Source of the DNA: Halobacillus mangrovi
Lineage (GTDB): Bacteria > Bacillota > Bacilli > Bacillales > Halobacillaceae
Assembly (NCBI RefSeq): GCF_002097535.1
Contig: NZ_CP020772.1
Span: 3,100,001 to 3,164,000, forward strand
Length of the DNA stretch: 64,000 nucleotides
Direction of reading: 5' to 3'
A program made the translations under genes and the position numbers. Below the pieces are notes generated by a model. It saw only the letters and a program-made list of their open reading frames with translations. It was not told the origin of the DNA and made no database searches. Below, in pieces: positions 34,739-43,621 of this stretch (positions are counted from its first letter, which is position 1; the number at the start of each line of letters is the position of its first letter).

Positions 34739-36166
34739 TCATTGATTAAGATTCATAACGATCAGCCGTTCTTCCGTCATATCCTCAATTGTATATTTAG
34801 GGCCTTCTTTACCCCAACCGCTACCCTTCACGCCTCCATATGGCATGAGGTCGACACGGTATTGGGAGGAGTCGTTAATCATTAAGCCGCCAACTTCAAC
34901 ATTACGAGCCGCATAAAACGCTGTATCGATATTTTGAGTGAAAATACCGCCTTGCAATCCGTATTGAGAACGATTGACTTCATCAATGCATTCTTTAATA
35001 TCTTTAAATGGAATAAGATTGACAACGGGAGCAAAGATTTCTTCGCAAACGACTTTCATGTCCTCGTTGACATCCGTCAAAATCGTAGGTCTTAGTAAAG
35101 CCCCTTCGCGTTCGCCGCCATAGACGACATTTGCTCCTGCTTTCTTCGCTTCTTCAATCCATTCTTCTGCACGCTTCGCTTCATCCTCACTGATCATTGG
35201 ACCGACGTCTGTCTCTGGATCATTTGGATCTCCGACATGTAATTCTTTAATGGCATTTATGAATTTTTGCTGGAACTCTTCTCTTATGTCCTCATGAACA
35301 TAAAGTCTCTGAACTGAAATACAAACCTGACCTGCGAATGCATAACTTTTGGCAGCAGCGTTTTGTGCGGCCGCATCAATATCAGCTTCTTTATCGATGA
35401 TTACTGGAGAGTTGTTTCCGAGTTCAAGAATCAGTTTATTCAGCCCTGTCTCCTGTTTCAGCTTCAGGCCGACCTCTGCGCTGCCTGTAAAGGTGTACAT
35501 ATTGATTCTAGAATCTTTCATCATTTGGTTACCAACAGTAGAGCCTGAACCAACAACGACGTTTAAATATCCCTTCGGCAGTCCAGCTTTCTCAAATAGT
35601 TCTGCAAGCTTCAGTGCAGATATAGGGGTCTTACTCGCCGGTTTAAGGACAACAGCATTTCCTGCTGCAATAGCCGGTGCGATCTTGTGAGCAACAAGAT
35701 TTACCGGAAAGTTGAATGGACTAATTGCTCCTACGACACCTACAGGAACTTTGATCGTAAAGGCCATTCTATTCTCAGATCCAGGTGCGGCTTCAACAGG
35801 TACACCTTCTCCGTGAATGCGCTTGGCTTCTTCAGCCGCAAGCTCAAATGTCTGAGAAGCACGGTCAATTTCCGTTTGTGCCTGTTTAAGCGGTTTGCCT
35901 GCTTCCATTGTGATATTTTTTGCAAGCTCTTCCTTATTTTCTAAAAGAAGTTCGCTGACTTTTTTCAAAATCTCGAATCTTTGATAAGGTGCCATCGGGT
36001 TGGTCTTGAACGCGTGCTGAGCAGCTTCTACAGCCTGATCGACTTCTTTTTCAGAAGCTTTCGCCACACGTGCATACGTTTCTTGCGTATATTTATTGAG
36101 TACATCAAGTTGATCATCCGTATTTACCCATTCTCCATTAATAAAAAGTTGATAAGATTTCACCAT
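34739..36166 (-). CDS. NAD(P)-dependent aldehyde dehydrogenase
   Basis: 475 residues. The catalytic Glu in LILELGNNSPV (near 250) and Cys in AGQVCISVQR (near 285) are both present; FTGSAEVG near 227 is the cofactor loop. The family oxidises aldehydes to acids; it resembles lactaldehyde or non-phosphorylating glyceraldehyde-3-phosphate-type members, but the substrate is not clear. The start at 36166 follows AGGAGATT; the longer frame to 36280 has no ribosome-binding site. A weak sigma-B-like pair (GTTTAT, 14 bp, GGCAAT) lies upstream. Confidence 0.88.
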   Translation of the reverse strand: MVKSYQLFINGEWVNTDDQLDVLNKYTQETYARVAKASEKEVDQAVEAAQHAFKTNPMAPYQRFEILKKVSELLLENKEELAKNITMEAGKPLKQAQTEIDRASQTFELAAEEAKRIHGEGVPVEAAPGSENRMAFTIKVPVGVVGAISPFNFPVNLVAHKIAPAIAAGNAVVLKPASKTPISALKLAELFEKAGLPKGYLNVVVGSGSTVGNQMMKDSRINMYTFTGSAEVGLKLKQETGLNKLILELGNNSPVIIDKEADIDAAAQNAAAKSYAFAGQVCISVQRLYVHEDIREEFQQKFINAIKELHVGDPNDPETDVGPMISEDEAKRAEEWIEEAKKAGANVVYGGEREGALLRPTILTDVNEDMKVVCEEIFAPVVNLIPFKDIKECIDEVNRSQYGLQGGIFTQNIDTAFYAARNVEVGGLMINDSSQYRVDLMPYGGVKGSGWGKEGPKYTIEDMTEERLIVMNLNQ

Positions 36167-36282
36167 CTTACAAATCTCCTTCCCATGGAATCTATTGTTT
36201 GTATTGCCCTTATCACACTTAGATAAACTTCGAGCAACAGTCAAAAAACTCCTTCTAATCAATCGGTGCCCATGCTTCAACT

Positions 36283-36510
36283 ACATAGCAGGATAGTAAA
36301 AGGATTCAATTTGAGATAAAGTGATTTGAAAGTTTCCGTTGCCATAGATAAAACTTGGAGGTCCGAGCAATCACTCGCTTTCCGTGGGCATGTGCTGAGC
36401 CTTATCAGACTACATCTTCCGGAGTCTCACCTATCATGTTCATCCCACAGGAGTCTCGCGATTACTCGAACCTCCTTCCTTTATGGGAAGGACGGAAACA
36501 TCTAGGTTTC
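36283..36510 (+). repeat. Type 1 dispersed repeat, copy C
   Basis: Core 36332-36499 with GTTTCCGTT and ACGGAAAC ends and the inner pair CGTGGGCATG / CATGTTCATCCCAC. The left flank starting ATAGCAGGATAGT matches copies B and D. The right flank does not match them, so this copy seems truncated or replaced. Confidence 0.75.
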
Positions 36511-36613
36511 ACGAATCCTAAATTATAATGACTCGTTATATGTAAATAAATTCTTATATGTTGCTGTTTAATAGCATGAAGTTAATAATTCTCTTACGCG
36601 CTGGAAGGTTTCA
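36511..36613. other. Spacer between repeat copies C and E
   Basis: About 100 bp, AT-rich, with no feature I can support. Confidence 0.4.
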
Positions 36614-36845
36614 ATGGGTCGGTAATACACAATACAGATGGGTTGGCTGGAAAACGGCGAAACTCCCCCGGGAGAAGGGGCTAGGCGAGCCCCCACAGAG
36701 AGCGTACCGAACGAAGAGGCTTGCCAGTTCCCCCGCAGGAAAGCGAGTCTTTTTCCTGCCAACCCTATTTCATATAAGGTTAAGGACCTAAAAAATTTGA
36801 AGTTAAGTGTACAGGCTAAAGAGGCTATAATAGAAAAAATGTGCG
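36614..36845 (+). repeat. Type 2 dispersed hairpin repeat, copy E
   Basis: Core 36641-36764, from GGTTGGCTGGAAAAC to CCTGCCAACC, forming a long imperfect hairpin. Similarity with copy F extends to about 36614 on the left and 36845 on the right. GC-rich core in an AT-rich setting; non-coding. Confidence 0.75.
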
Positions 36846-36876
36846 ATTGCAAAACCACTAATTAATAAATCAAACC

Positions 36877-36911
36877 AAAAAAAAGAGATGAGGATGGCCT
36901 CATCTCTTTTC
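36877..36911 (-). terminator. Terminator of the NupC-type transporter gene
   Basis: AAAGAGATGAGG and CCTCATCTCTTT form a 12-bp stem over a 4-nt loop, flanked by T/A runs. Confidence 0.88.
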
Positions 36912-36922
36912 TGTGAAATCTA

Positions 36923-38110
36923 TTATAGGAATAGACCTGCAATTGTTGCAGATAGCATAGAACCAAGGGTAGCACCGATAAGAAGTTTCATACCAAAACC
37001 GGACACGCGTCCGCCTTTTTCTGAATCAATTCCTTGTACGGTACCTGCGATAATCCCGATGGAAGAGAAGTTCGCAAAGCTTGTAAGGAATACCGTTACG
37101 ATACCAACCGTTTTCTCAGATACGCCATCAAGCATATTCTGGAATTCAAGCATCGCTACGAATTCGTTGGTGACGACCTTCGTACCCATGATCGCACCAG
37201 CATCAATTACTTCTGCTGCCGGAATACCCATAAGCAATCCGATTGGAGCAATGATGTAACCTAGAAGCTCTTGCAATGTAAATCCATTGAAGACGGCACC
37301 AAATATAGCGTTCACTAATTCAAGAGATGCAATAAAGGCAATTAGCATAGATGCAACGATCAATGCGATTTTACCGCCATCAAGCGCTCCGTTACCCATT
37401 GCTTCGAAAAAGCTTTTAGCATTCGATACGTCCTGGATGTCAACGTGGTCTTCTTCTTTAGAAACTTTTACAGGAGCAATAATGGAAGCTACAATCAACG
37501 CACTGAACATATTCAATGGAAGAGCAACTAGAATATATTTGGCTGGAAGCATACCTAGATAAGCACCGACAATGGATGCAGATACAGACCCCATAGCTGA
37601 AGCACTGACGATATAAAGACGGTTATCGTTCAAATTGTGGAACTGTGATTTAATGGCAAGTAAAGCTTCTGATTGGCCGAAGAAGATACTATTAACGGCG
37701 TTAAAGGACTCAACTTTTGGAAGACCAGTAATCTTAGATAGTCCCCAACCTAAATATTTAATGATAAACGGCAAGATTTTTAAATAGGTCAAAACAGACA
37801 AGATTGTTGCGAAGAAGATAATAATTAGTAGTACGTTAAAGAAGAAAACACCATTTTCTCCGACTTGGACACCGCCAAGGACGAAGTTAACCCCTTCTGT
37901 TCCGTATTCGATCAACTTATTGAATCCCCAGGAGATTCCATTTATGATCGTTTGTCCGATATCGGTATTGAACATAAACCAAGTAATAAGCAACTGAACA
38001 ACCAGCATGATTCCAATGCCTTTAAAATTAATATTTTTGCGGTCATTTGACATGAGGAATGAAAGTCCAAGAATGACAGCAACTGCAAGAATTCCTAAAA
38101 GAATATCCAC
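36923..38110 (-). CDS. NupC-family concentrative nucleoside transporter
   Basis: 395 residues with about ten membrane segments. The family core is clear: LPKVESFNAVNSIFFGQSEALLAIK near 130-155, AYLGMLPAKY near 185, and EFVAMLEFQNM with FANFSSIGIIAGTVQGI near the end. These proteins import nucleosides with H+ or Na+. The start is GTG at 38110, with GGGGAGG 8 nt upstream; the longer frame has no ribosome-binding site. A cre-like site lies 50 bp upstream, so carbon catabolite control is likely. Confidence 0.88.
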   Translation of the reverse strand: MDILLGILAVAVILGLSFLMSNDRKNINFKGIGIMLVVQLLITWFMFNTDIGQTIINGISWGFNKLIEYGTEGVNFVLGGVQVGENGVFFFNVLLIIIFFATILSVLTYLKILPFIIKYLGWGLSKITGLPKVESFNAVNSIFFGQSEALLAIKSQFHNLNDNRLYIVSASAMGSVSASIVGAYLGMLPAKYILVALPLNMFSALIVASIIAPVKVSKEEDHVDIQDVSNAKSFFEAMGNGALDGGKIALIVASMLIAFIASLELVNAIFGAVFNGFTLQELLGYIIAPIGLLMGIPAAEVIDAGAIMGTKVVTNEFVAMLEFQNMLDGVSEKTVGIVTVFLTSFANFSSIGIIAGTVQGIDSEKGGRVSGFGMKLLIGATLGSMLSATIAGLFL

Positions 38111-38159
38111 GGATAAATCCTCCCCTAATGTATTAAAAAACTGATAAATGCACAATTGA

Positions 38160-38173
38160 TGAAAATGCTTACA
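38160..38173 (-). promoter_or_regulatory. cre-like site upstream of the nupC-type gene
   Basis: TGTAAGCATTTTCA on the minus strand differs from the CcpA consensus TGWAAGCGNTWNCA at one base. Located 50 bp before the start codon, a usual place for catabolite repression. Confidence 0.5.
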
Positions 38174-38360
38174 TCAAGTAATTCCACTATGAATATTAAC
38201 AGGTTGTCAGACGTCATGCAAGGCTTTTTTACATAGGCAAAATTTTCATGCAGCTTGATAAAAGATGCTCTCTGTGGCTAATTTACCCAACATAGCACGG
38301 TTTTTATCCATTTTTGTCGATTAAAAATTATTTTTACATGTGTATATTCATTAAATTTCA

Positions 38361-38395
38361 TAAAAAAAGCAGACCCATTTGGTAAGGTCTACTTT
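38361..38395 (-). terminator. Terminator of the siderophore permease genes
   Basis: TAGACC and GGTCTG form the stem, followed by CTTTTTTT on the minus strand; it overlaps the stop region of the permease gene. Confidence 0.7.
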
Positions 38396-39384
38396 GTGAC
38401 GCTCATCTTTCTTAATAAATATAAAAAGTATGGAGCACCGATGACAGCTGTGAAAATTCCTGCAGGGACTTCAGTTGGCGGGAGCAGCCCTCGTCCAAGA
38501 CCATCAGCTAATAATAACAAGGCCATGCCAGTCAGTGCTGAAGCAGGAATTAAAAAGTAATGTCTATTACCTACGAGTTGTCTTGCGATGTGAGGAGCAA
38601 CCAAGCCGACAAACCCTAACGTACCTACAACTGCAACAGAGGCAGCAGCCAAAATGACCGCGACCACAAGTAGTAACGCTCTCGCTCTTTTTACTGGCTC
38701 TCCTAGTCCTTCAGCAACATCATCCCCTAAGTTCAAGACGTCGAGTTTCGGTGAGAGTAATAACGCCAAAGGGAACAGGAGTAGGATCCAAGGAAGAAGG
38801 AGAAGAACATCTGTCCAATCTTTGCCCCACATGCTGCCTGTCAGCCATACGAGGGCTGCGTTTGTTTCAACTGGGAATTTCACTGTCAAAAGCTGTATGC
38901 CTGCCTGGCAAATCGCACCTAAAGCAATTCCTACAAGCGCGAGAGTCGCTGGTTTTACCCCTTGTCTGTAGGCGAATATATAGAGAGCTACTGTTACCGC
39001 ACCTGCTCCAATAAAAGCAGCAATAGGTAAAGCAATGACTGGAGAATCATCCCATAAAATAATGGTAGCAGCCGCCGCTAAGCCCGCTCCTTTTGTTATT
39101 CCTATAACGTCGGGTGAAGCGAGTGGATTTCGAATGATCCCTTGCAGAATCGCTCCGGATACCCCTAATCCAGCTCCGACTAACAGGGCCATCACAATCC
39201 TTGGCATTCGGAAATTTTCAATAATAAAAGCTTGGCCCTCTGGATTTGAACCCTGGAAATAGGTAACAATCGCTGAAGGCGAAATATAAACAGCTCCTAC
39301 ACCAATCGATATAAAGGCACCGACAAAAACCAAGATAGCTAATCCCATTATCCATAACAAAGGGATTTTGTTCTCTTTTTTCAT
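38389..39384 (-). CDS. yfhA: FecCD-type iron-siderophore ABC permease (YfhA-like)
   Basis: 331 residues with about nine to ten membrane segments. RMPRIVMALLVGAGLGVSGAILQGIIRNPLASPDVIG near 47-83 is the FecCD/BtuC signature, and GFVGLVAPHIAR near 262-273 is the ATPase-contacting loop. Order and type resemble B. subtilis yfiYZ-yfhA, which imports hydroxamate siderophores such as schizokinen using the ATPase YusV encoded elsewhere. Start ATG follows GGAGGT in the end of the preceding gene, overlapping it by 4 bp. Confidence 0.82.
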   Translation of the reverse strand: MKKENKIPLLWIMGLAILVFVGAFISIGVGAVYISPSAIVTYFQGSNPEGQAFIIENFRMPRIVMALLVGAGLGVSGAILQGIIRNPLASPDVIGITKGAGLAAAATIILWDDSPVIALPIAAFIGAGAVTVALYIFAYRQGVKPATLALVGIALGAICQAGIQLLTVKFPVETNAALVWLTGSMWGKDWTDVLLLLPWILLLFPLALLLSPKLDVLNLGDDVAEGLGEPVKRARALLLVVAVILAAASVAVVGTLGFVGLVAPHIARQLVGNRHYFLIPASALTGMALLLLADGLGRGLLPPTEVPAGIFTAVIGAPYFLYLLRKMSVTK

Positions 39385-40400
39385 GCTTTACGACCTCCTT
39401 TACGGGCTAAATAAAGGAAGAATGGGGCACCAATCAATGCGGTGACAATCCCTACTGGTGACTCTGACGGAAATGCGATAAAGCGTGATATCACATCAGA
39501 CACGGTTAATAAAAGCGCTCCAAATACTGCTGAGACCGGGATGATGTACAAGTAATCAGAGCCTATTATTTTTCTAACGATGTTAGGGATCATTAAACCG
39601 ATAAACCCTATTGGACCTGCAACAGCCACAGAAGCACCCGCTAAAATAACAACCAATAAAGAAGAACCCATTCTAATAAGTCCGATTTTTTGTCCTAGAC
39701 CCCTGGCCACATCATCTCCTAAACTAAGAAGGGTTAGGGATTTAGACAGGGCTAAGGCACCCACTATTCCTACGATCGCCCAAGGAAGCACCAGCTTCAC
39801 GTCTCCCCAATTACGCCCGTCTATTCCCCCGGCCAGCCAAAATAAGACATCTTCTGTGGAGGTTTCATTAAAAAGGACAACCCCTTCAATTATAGAGGAC
39901 AAAAACATGTGGATGGTAATCCCTGCAAGTGCAAGTTTAACAGGGGTCATCCCTCCCCCCGTTGAAGCTAAATAATACACCGTTGCTCCGCCTACTGCAG
40001 CTCCTGCGAACGCGAAATAGACTAACGTGTTCGGAGCTAAATCAGGAAGAAGCACCACACCAAGCACGACCATTAAAGATGCTCCTGCATTAACTCCAAA
40101 GATTTGTGGAGAAGCAAGCGGGTTATTTGTAATGGATTGCATGATGGCACCGGCAATAGCTAAACAAGCCCCAATTACCATGCCAATGACAGCCCTTGGC
40201 AGACGAATGGTATGGATGATGGAGGATGCTTTACTACCGTTGTCGTTAAAAAGGAGACCTAAAACCGTCTTAAAATCAATCTGGTAAGCCCCTATACTCA
40301 AACTGGCGACCAAACTCATCACTAATAAGAGAAGCCCAATCATCAGCGTAAAGCTGATCCGGAACGTATGAGGTTGTTTTTGTTTCAACATTGTTTCCAT
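39381..40400 (-). CDS. yfiZ: FecCD-type iron-siderophore ABC permease (YfiZ-like)
   Basis: 339 residues, second FecCD-type permease subunit. RLPRAVIGMVIGACLAIAGAIMQSITNNPLASPQIFG near 67-103 is the signature and GFIGLMIPNIVRK near 268-280 is the ATPase contact. It would pair with the YfhA-like protein to form the membrane channel. AGGAGA lies about 8 nt before the ATG. No ATPase gene is linked. It follows the binding protein gene across a terminator hairpin, which should lower its expression relative to the binding protein. Confidence 0.82.
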   Translation of the reverse strand: METMLKQKQPHTFRISFTLMIGLLLLVMSLVASLSIGAYQIDFKTVLGLLFNDNGSKASSIIHTIRLPRAVIGMVIGACLAIAGAIMQSITNNPLASPQIFGVNAGASLMVVLGVVLLPDLAPNTLVYFAFAGAAVGGATVYYLASTGGGMTPVKLALAGITIHMFLSSIIEGVVLFNETSTEDVLFWLAGGIDGRNWGDVKLVLPWAIVGIVGALALSKSLTLLSLGDDVARGLGQKIGLIRMGSSLLVVILAGASVAVAGPIGFIGLMIPNIVRKIIGSDYLYIIPVSAVFGALLLTVSDVISRFIAFPSESPVGIVTALIGAPFFLYLARKGGRKA

Positions 40401-40455
40401 ATATTATGTCTCCTATTTCTCCCTAAAGCTGATTCCACTTTATCATAAAATGACA

Positions 40456-40486
40456 TAAAAAAGCGGAGGCTGGCCCTCCGCTTTTC
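40456..40486 (-). terminator. Intercistronic terminator between binding protein and permease genes
   Basis: AGCGGAGG and CCTCCGCT form an 8-bp GC-rich stem, followed by TTTTTTA on the minus strand. Between yfiY-like and yfiZ-like genes, so it probably works as a partial terminator giving more binding protein than permease. Confidence 0.78.
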
Positions 40487-40488
40487 TG

Positions 40489-41448
40489 TTATTCATAAAG
40501 GTATCGGATAGCATCCTCCAAGATTTTCTCTGAAGAAATCAAGCCGCGGAAACGTGACCACATATTGCGATCCACCTCATAAACTTCATCGTTTTTCACA
40601 GCTGATATATCTTGATAAAGGTCATTGTTCTTCCATTCATCTACAACGGTCTGATCGCCCGTCGACATATGGAACATCACATCAGGATTAAATTCTACAA
40701 CTTGTTCCAAATTAATCTTATTGTAACGAGCATCGCCGCTTTGAATGGCATTTTTTAATCCAATAGACTCTAAAAGAGAACCTGTGTAGGATTCCATGTT
40801 GTGAGCAAAGTACCCACTGTCAGCTACTACTGCCGGTAAAACAGTACGATCTTCATCTTCTGGGACTTTTGCACGTAGCTCTTCCATTTTTGCTTTATGT
40901 TCCTTCAGAACTTCCTGCCCTTTTTCTTCCATTCCCATCGTTTTCGCTACCGTTTCAAAACTGTCGATGATTCCTTCGTAATCTGCTGCAAGAGAAGGAA
41001 GGATGATTGTGGGTGCAATTTCAGAAAGCTGATCATAGATATCTTTATGACGCTTCATATCTGCGATAATTAAGTCAGGCTGTAGCGAACTAATCACTTC
41101 TAGCGAAGGCTGTTTACGAGTCCCTACAGACGTATAATCACTGATTTTTTTTCGAATGGGTTCAATGATACGTTCCTTGTCATTATCATCGGCAATTCCA
41201 ACCGGAGATACACCTAGTGACGCAAGGTTATCAACAAAAGAGAACTCTAGAGCTACGACCTTTTCAGGTGTACCAGAGATCTCTGTTTTTCCCATTTCGT
41301 GTTCAATGACACTTGTATCTTCGTTCTGATCTTCTTCTTTCGTTTGATCCTCAGAAGATTGTCCTTCATTCTCACTGGTACCGCAAGCAGTAAGAATAAA
41401 TGCAAAGGCAATCATAAGTATAAAAACCATAAGTTTTCTATGTTTCAT
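40489..41448 (-). CDS. yfiY: Iron-siderophore binding lipoprotein (YfiY-like)
   Basis: 319-residue substrate-binding lipoprotein. The signal peptide ends in the lipobox ILTAC (about residue 21), followed by an acidic Glu/Asp/Gln linker and a periplasmic-binding-type (TroA-like) fold with KVVALEFSFVDNLASLGVSPVGIAD near 70-95. It captures ferric siderophore for the YfiZ/YfhA-type permease. The Met at 41448 follows GGAGGG; the longer frame from 41526 would place 26 extra residues before the signal peptide. A Fur box overlaps the promoter region. Confidence 0.85.
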   Translation of the reverse strand: MKHRKLMVFILMIAFAFILTACGTSENEGQSSEDQTKEEDQNEDTSVIEHEMGKTEISGTPEKVVALEFSFVDNLASLGVSPVGIADDNDKERIIEPIRKKISDYTSVGTRKQPSLEVISSLQPDLIIADMKRHKDIYDQLSEIAPTIILPSLAADYEGIIDSFETVAKTMGMEEKGQEVLKEHKAKMEELRAKVPEDEDRTVLPAVVADSGYFAHNMESYTGSLLESIGLKNAIQSGDARYNKINLEQVVEFNPDVMFHMSTGDQTVVDEWKNNDLYQDISAVKNDEVYEVDRNMWSRFRGLISSEKILEDAIRYLYE

Positions 41449-41471
41449 TTTTCTGTCCCTCCACCTAATAT

Positions 41472-41486
41472 TGATAATCATTCTCA
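41472..41486. promoter_or_regulatory. Fur box
   Basis: TGATAATCATTCTCA matches the 7-1-7 Fur box TGATAATNATTATCA with one mismatch. It lies 24 bp before the start codon of the siderophore binding protein, indicating iron-dependent repression. Confidence 0.78.
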
Positions 41487-41546
41487 AAATAAAACTCTGC
41501 TTTCTATCATAATCAGAAAGTCTCATTCTGTAAAGGGTTTACATAA

Positions 41547-41576
41547 GAAAAAGGTCGATGAATGAACATCGACCTG
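41547..41576 (-). terminator. Terminator of the LysM-CAP gene
   Basis: AGGTCGATG and CATCGACCT form a stem, followed by TTTTC on the minus strand. Confidence 0.75.
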
Positions 41577-41584
41577 CTAATTCC

Positions 41585-42208
41585 TTATTGACTAATGAAC
41601 ATTTGCGTCCAATAATGACCGTAACTTCCACCTTTAGCGTAACCGACCCCAATTTGTCTTAAGTTGGGATCCAAAATATTCTTCCTATGGCCAGCACTAT
41701 TCATCCATCCATTGACTACCTCTTGTGGCGTGCGCTGTCCTGCTGCAATATTCTCGGCAGCTCGGCGGTAATTGATGTTGAAATCCCTCATCATGGTAAA
41801 AGGCGATCCATAAGTTGGAGATGTATGAGAAAAGTAACCTCTGTCTCTCATGTCTCTTGATTTGTAGCGTGCAACGCGGGATAGCTGCCAGTTTTCTTTA
41901 AGTGCTGGCAAACCATTTTTCGCACGTTCCTGATTGGTCAAATCGATGACCTGTTGTTCTACAGACTTGATATTCCCCTTCAATGGGATGGTCACCCGAT
42001 CACCAGGATAAATCAAGTCAGGGTTATAGAATTGCGGGTTAGCGTTGATAATTTCAGATAATCCAATTTGATAACGCTTGGATATCTTCCACAATGTATC
42101 TCCGCTTTTTACAATATAAGTATCTGTTGCCGCGTGCGTCGTTTGTGGTACCTGGACGAACAATACCGCTGCCATCATCATGACTCCTAACCACATCCAA
42201 AACTTCAC
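41585..42208 (-). CDS. LysM and CAP/SCP domain secreted protein (YkwD-like)
   Basis: 207 residues: signal peptide ending near Ala26 (VQVPQTTHAA), one LysM domain (about 30-75; YIVKSGDTLWKISKRY with IYPGDRVTIP), and a CAP domain (about 85-205) with FSHTSPTYGSPFTMM, AAENIAAG and SAGHRKNIL motifs. The LysM part binds peptidoglycan; the activity of bacterial CAP domains is unsettled. Similar architectures occur in YkwD and spore-coat-associated proteins. AAAGGAG precedes the ATG. Monocistronic. Confidence 0.88.
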   Translation of the reverse strand: MKFWMWLGVMMMAAVLFVQVPQTTHAATDTYIVKSGDTLWKISKRYQIGLSEIINANPQFYNPDLIYPGDRVTIPLKGNIKSVEQQVIDLTNQERAKNGLPALKENWQLSRVARYKSRDMRDRGYFSHTSPTYGSPFTMMRDFNINYRRAAENIAAGQRTPQEVVNGWMNSAGHRKNILDPNLRQIGVGYAKGGSYGHYWTQMFISQ

Positions 42209-42502
42209 ATTCGTTCGCTCCTTTATAGTGTAGTCAGATGTAGTTTGGCTTAATAATAAGATTCTATGTACACCAGAAACTAAAATGCACCTGCCAATGG
42301 TCAGTCGACAGGTGCTATACCTAAGGGGAGGTATACAAATTTATAAATGAAACGAGCGCCCCCACTTTTGCAAGTAGCGCTCTATTCATTACTGCATGGG
42401 TGTGTAATTTCAATACTTGATCCTTTTACAGCAGCACTTTAAAATGTCTGTACTATACAGACGAAACACTCGGGCTATAGGTTTCAAAAAAACAAAATTT
42501 TT
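42209..42502. other. Intergenic region with small hairpins
   Basis: About 290 bp. It holds hairpins GCACCTG/CAGGTGC (about 42288-42316), GAGCGC/GCGCTC (about 42346-42383) and GTCTGTA/TACAGAC (about 42448-42465). They may terminate the second ger operon and precede the LysM-CAP gene, but none has a clear T run on the minus strand. Confidence 0.4.
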
Positions 42503-43621
42503 TTAACTAATTACTCCGTACTGGACAATCTTCACTTTCACATTTGGAACAATATTAATGTTCGGGAATTCCTCCCCCCACTTCACTTTGTTCCAGTATT
42601 CCGGATGGTAAGCTTGAAGTTTGCGTCCAATATAAAACACATCACTGTTCGCTTCTTGAATGGTAGCTAAGACTTCCTTGGAATCCTCTGTCAATATTTC
42701 TGAGAGCTTCTTATTTAACTCTTTAATTGTTTTTTTATCTGTCAAGTGGTTTCTCGGATATTCCACAACTCTCACTTTTAAGTTTAAATTGATATTAGCC
42801 GTAACTTGATCACCCTCCACCTTAACCTTTATATCATGCTCGTTCTTCATTACCTTAACAGTAATGTAGTTCCTCACATGATTTTCCTCCTCGTCTGTCA
42901 CCTTTTCTGTAATGTTGGTAACCCTGCCTCTCTTGCCCTCTAATAACATTAGCAAAGAGGTGTGATGAGCTGGAATGTACTCACCCGAATATTTATCTTT
43001 ATGGAACAAAGCAAGTCCAATAAAATTTAAAAGCTCCCTCTCCTCATCCACCCTTAACAAAGGGACAGCGAAATCAACCCCCGGTTCAAGTAATTCACCA
43101 TGCAGCGTTTCTATGTTTTCCCCTGTAGAATGAGTAGAAGTAACCAGTCCTTCCAATAGTCCACTGGCGTAACTACTGAAACTCGTCTCATTTTCAGGTG
43201 ATAGTCTAATCGCATCTTCGGCTTTCCCCTCTATAACTGCTATATAAGCGTTTAGATTATTATTCGGATTTCGATAAAATTGATCAAAGACTGGCTGGAT
43301 ACTGTCCTTAGCTAAATCTTCCCCTAATAAGATAACTTTCGATTTTGAAGGGTCAAATGATTCTGCAACCATCTGATCAGTATAATCTCGTGCTTCCCTA
43401 GGAGTGTCTCCTGAGGTTGTAACTACCTTAATTAATTCACTTGCTGGACCATCTGTACTGCGCTGAATCGTTGGAATGGTGACTGTTTCTTGAATTCCTC
43501 CATTTTCATTCTTGTCAAATCCTATGGCAAGCACAAGTTTTATATCTTTAAATTGTCTCTGATCCCAACAGCCTGTAAGAAGAACGAGGCATAAGACTAT
43601 ATAAAACCAATTCTTATTCAC
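42503..43621 (-). CDS. Spore germinant receptor C subunit, lipoprotein (second ger operon)
   Basis: 372-residue GerC-type lipoprotein with lipobox LLTGC (Cys18). The KLVLAIGFDK segment after the lipobox and the C-terminal PNVKVKIVQYGVI end are family features. The start is GTG, overlapping the B-subunit stop by 4 bp. It completes a full A-B-C receptor operon on the minus strand. Confidence 0.9.
   Translation of the reverse strand: MNKNWFYIVLCLVLLTGCWDQRQFKDIKLVLAIGFDKNENGGIQETVTIPTIQRSTDGPASELIKVVTTSGDTPREARDYTDQMVAESFDPSKSKVILLGEDLAKDSIQPVFDQFYRNPNNNLNAYIAVIEGKAEDAIRLSPENETSFSSYASGLLEGLVTSTHSTGENIETLHGELLEPGVDFAVPLLRVDEERELLNFIGLALFHKDKYSGEYIPAHHTSLLMLLEGKRGRVTNITEKVTDEEENHVRNYITVKVMKNEHDIKVKVEGDQVTANINLNLKVRVVEYPRNHLTDKKTIKELNKKLSEILTEDSKEVLATIQEANSDVFYIGRKLQAYHPEYWNKVKWGEEFPNINIVPNVKVKIVQYGVIS

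Noticed and set aside
36558..36865. Several open frames of 75-96 codons on both strands
   Set aside because: They lie across type 2 repeat copy E and its flanks; the GC-rich hairpin has few stop codons.
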